A stretch of DNA of 5,907 bases, taken from contig VFJU01000431.1 in assembly GCA_009885905.1 (NCBI GenBank), positions 1 through 5,907 on the forward strand. The letters are read 5' to 3'. The position numbers and the translations under genes are program-made. Source of the DNA: Verrucomicrobiota bacterium. GTDB taxonomy: Bacteria; Verrucomicrobiota; Verrucomicrobiia; Verrucomicrobiales; Akkermansiaceae. The notes beneath the pieces were generated by a model. It was not told where the DNA came from, ran no database searches, and saw nothing but the letters and a program-made list of their open reading frames with translations. Below are positions 5,458 to 5,907 of the stretch, piece by piece; the stretch's first letter is position 1, and each line of letters starts with the position of its first letter.

Positions 5458-5907
5458 TTATTGGCCGCCGGAAACAATCTTGCGTTGGATCGAATCTAAC
5501 ACGAGACGTTTCACCTCGGCCAAGGAACCGTCCATGCGAATGCCAGCAGCAAGCGCATGGCCGCCACCGCCGAACTCCAAGGCTACCTCGCAGACATTAT
5601 AGCGCCGGTCTTTCGAGCGCATTGAGACACGAATTTTTCCGTCTACGAGTTCTTCAAAAAATACTGCGATTTGGACACCACGGATTGCTCGGATGATATC
5701 AATCAGCCCCTCGCTGTCCTCCGGCATCAGCGCAAGGTCCAGACGTGTCTGATCGCGCAGTTCCCAGTTTGCTACGATTCCGTCTGGTGTAATCTCTAAC
5801 GTATTAAGCAAAGCACGCATCAATTCGACGCGGCGGTATGGGTAGTTGTCGTAAATGTTAGAATTAATCGTTCCAACGTCTAGTCCGCGGTTGATGAGGT
5901 CGGCACC
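5458..5907 (-). CDS. nrnA: DHH/DHHA1 phosphoesterase, NrnA-like (partial, N-terminus off window)
   Basis: An open minus-strand frame enters from the right edge and ends at 5458, giving the C-terminal 149 residues. NrnA-type enzymes degrade very short RNAs (nanoRNase) and dephosphorylate pAp to AMP. The DHHA1 nucleic-acid-binding domain is present: EDSEGLIDIIRAIRGVQIAV (63-82 of the visible part), KIRVSMRSK (91-99), and the glycine-rich GGGGHALAAG (113-122) that defines this domain. The DHH catalytic aspartates and histidines would lie off the window, so activity cannot be checked. An internal TTG-ATG at 5823-5818 should not be taken as the start, because the frame and family similarity continue upstream of it (for example NIYDNYPYRRVE). 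truB follows by 13 bp, as in many bacterial rbfA-nrnA-truB clusters. Confidence 0.9.
   Translation of the reverse strand, partial: GADLINRGLDVGTINSNIYDNYPYRRVELMRALLNTLEITPDGIVANWELRDQTRLDLALMPEDSEGLIDIIRAIRGVQIAVFFEELVDGKIRVSMRSKDRRYNVCEVALEFGGGGHALAAGIRMDGSLAEVKRLVLDSIQRKIVSGGQ

Noticed and set aside
1..5907. Mobile element, CRISPR array, tRNA or rRNA genes, toxin-antitoxin or defence genes
   Set aside because: I looked for terminal repeats, regular direct repeats, tRNA-like T-loop sequences and typical small paired genes on both strands and saw none.

Overview
This looks like an ordinary chromosomal window from a Gram-negative bacterium of roughly balanced base composition. My best guess is Verrucomicrobiota. 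It rests only on general protein flavour and the sparse Shine-Dalgarno signals, so I hold it loosely. There are no RNA genes, insertion sequences, CRISPR arrays or phage genes. Coding density is high and every gene reads as intact, except the two cut by the window edges.

Layout. Positions 1-251 (minus) hold the N-terminal part of an unrecognised small membrane protein with a CxxC zinc-ribbon-like start. A 178-bp divergent intergenic region separates it from purC (430-1143, plus), and this region carries a striking tandem palindrome at 290-321. purC converges on rimK (1241-2137, minus) across about 97 bp that contain a hairpin. The rest of the window is one long minus-strand series. In transcription order it runs: nrnA (partial, from the right edge to 5458), truB (5444-4710), a UbiA-family prenyltransferase (4653-3664), sufE (3619-3200), a TerC-family membrane protein (3203-2391), a 253-bp gap with a hairpin, then rimK.

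How the genes relate. nrnA (nanoRNase / pAp phosphatase) and truB (tRNA pseudouridine-55 synthase) are 13 bp apart and form the familiar translation and RNA-processing pair. The UbiA-type enzyme, SufE (sulfur acceptor for Fe-S assembly) and the TerC-type protein follow closely, with gaps of 56 and 44 bp and then a 4-bp ATGA overlap. This probably extends the same transcript, although the functions are not obviously linked. rimK (ATP-grasp glutamate ligase) is set apart by 253 bp and probably has its own promoter. purC (SAICAR synthetase) is a stand-alone purine-synthesis gene.

I did not find a clear new biological system. The best leads are the operator-like tandem palindrome upstream of purC, the UbiA-like enzyme with an unusual second motif embedded in a housekeeping operon, and the sufE-TerC translational coupling.
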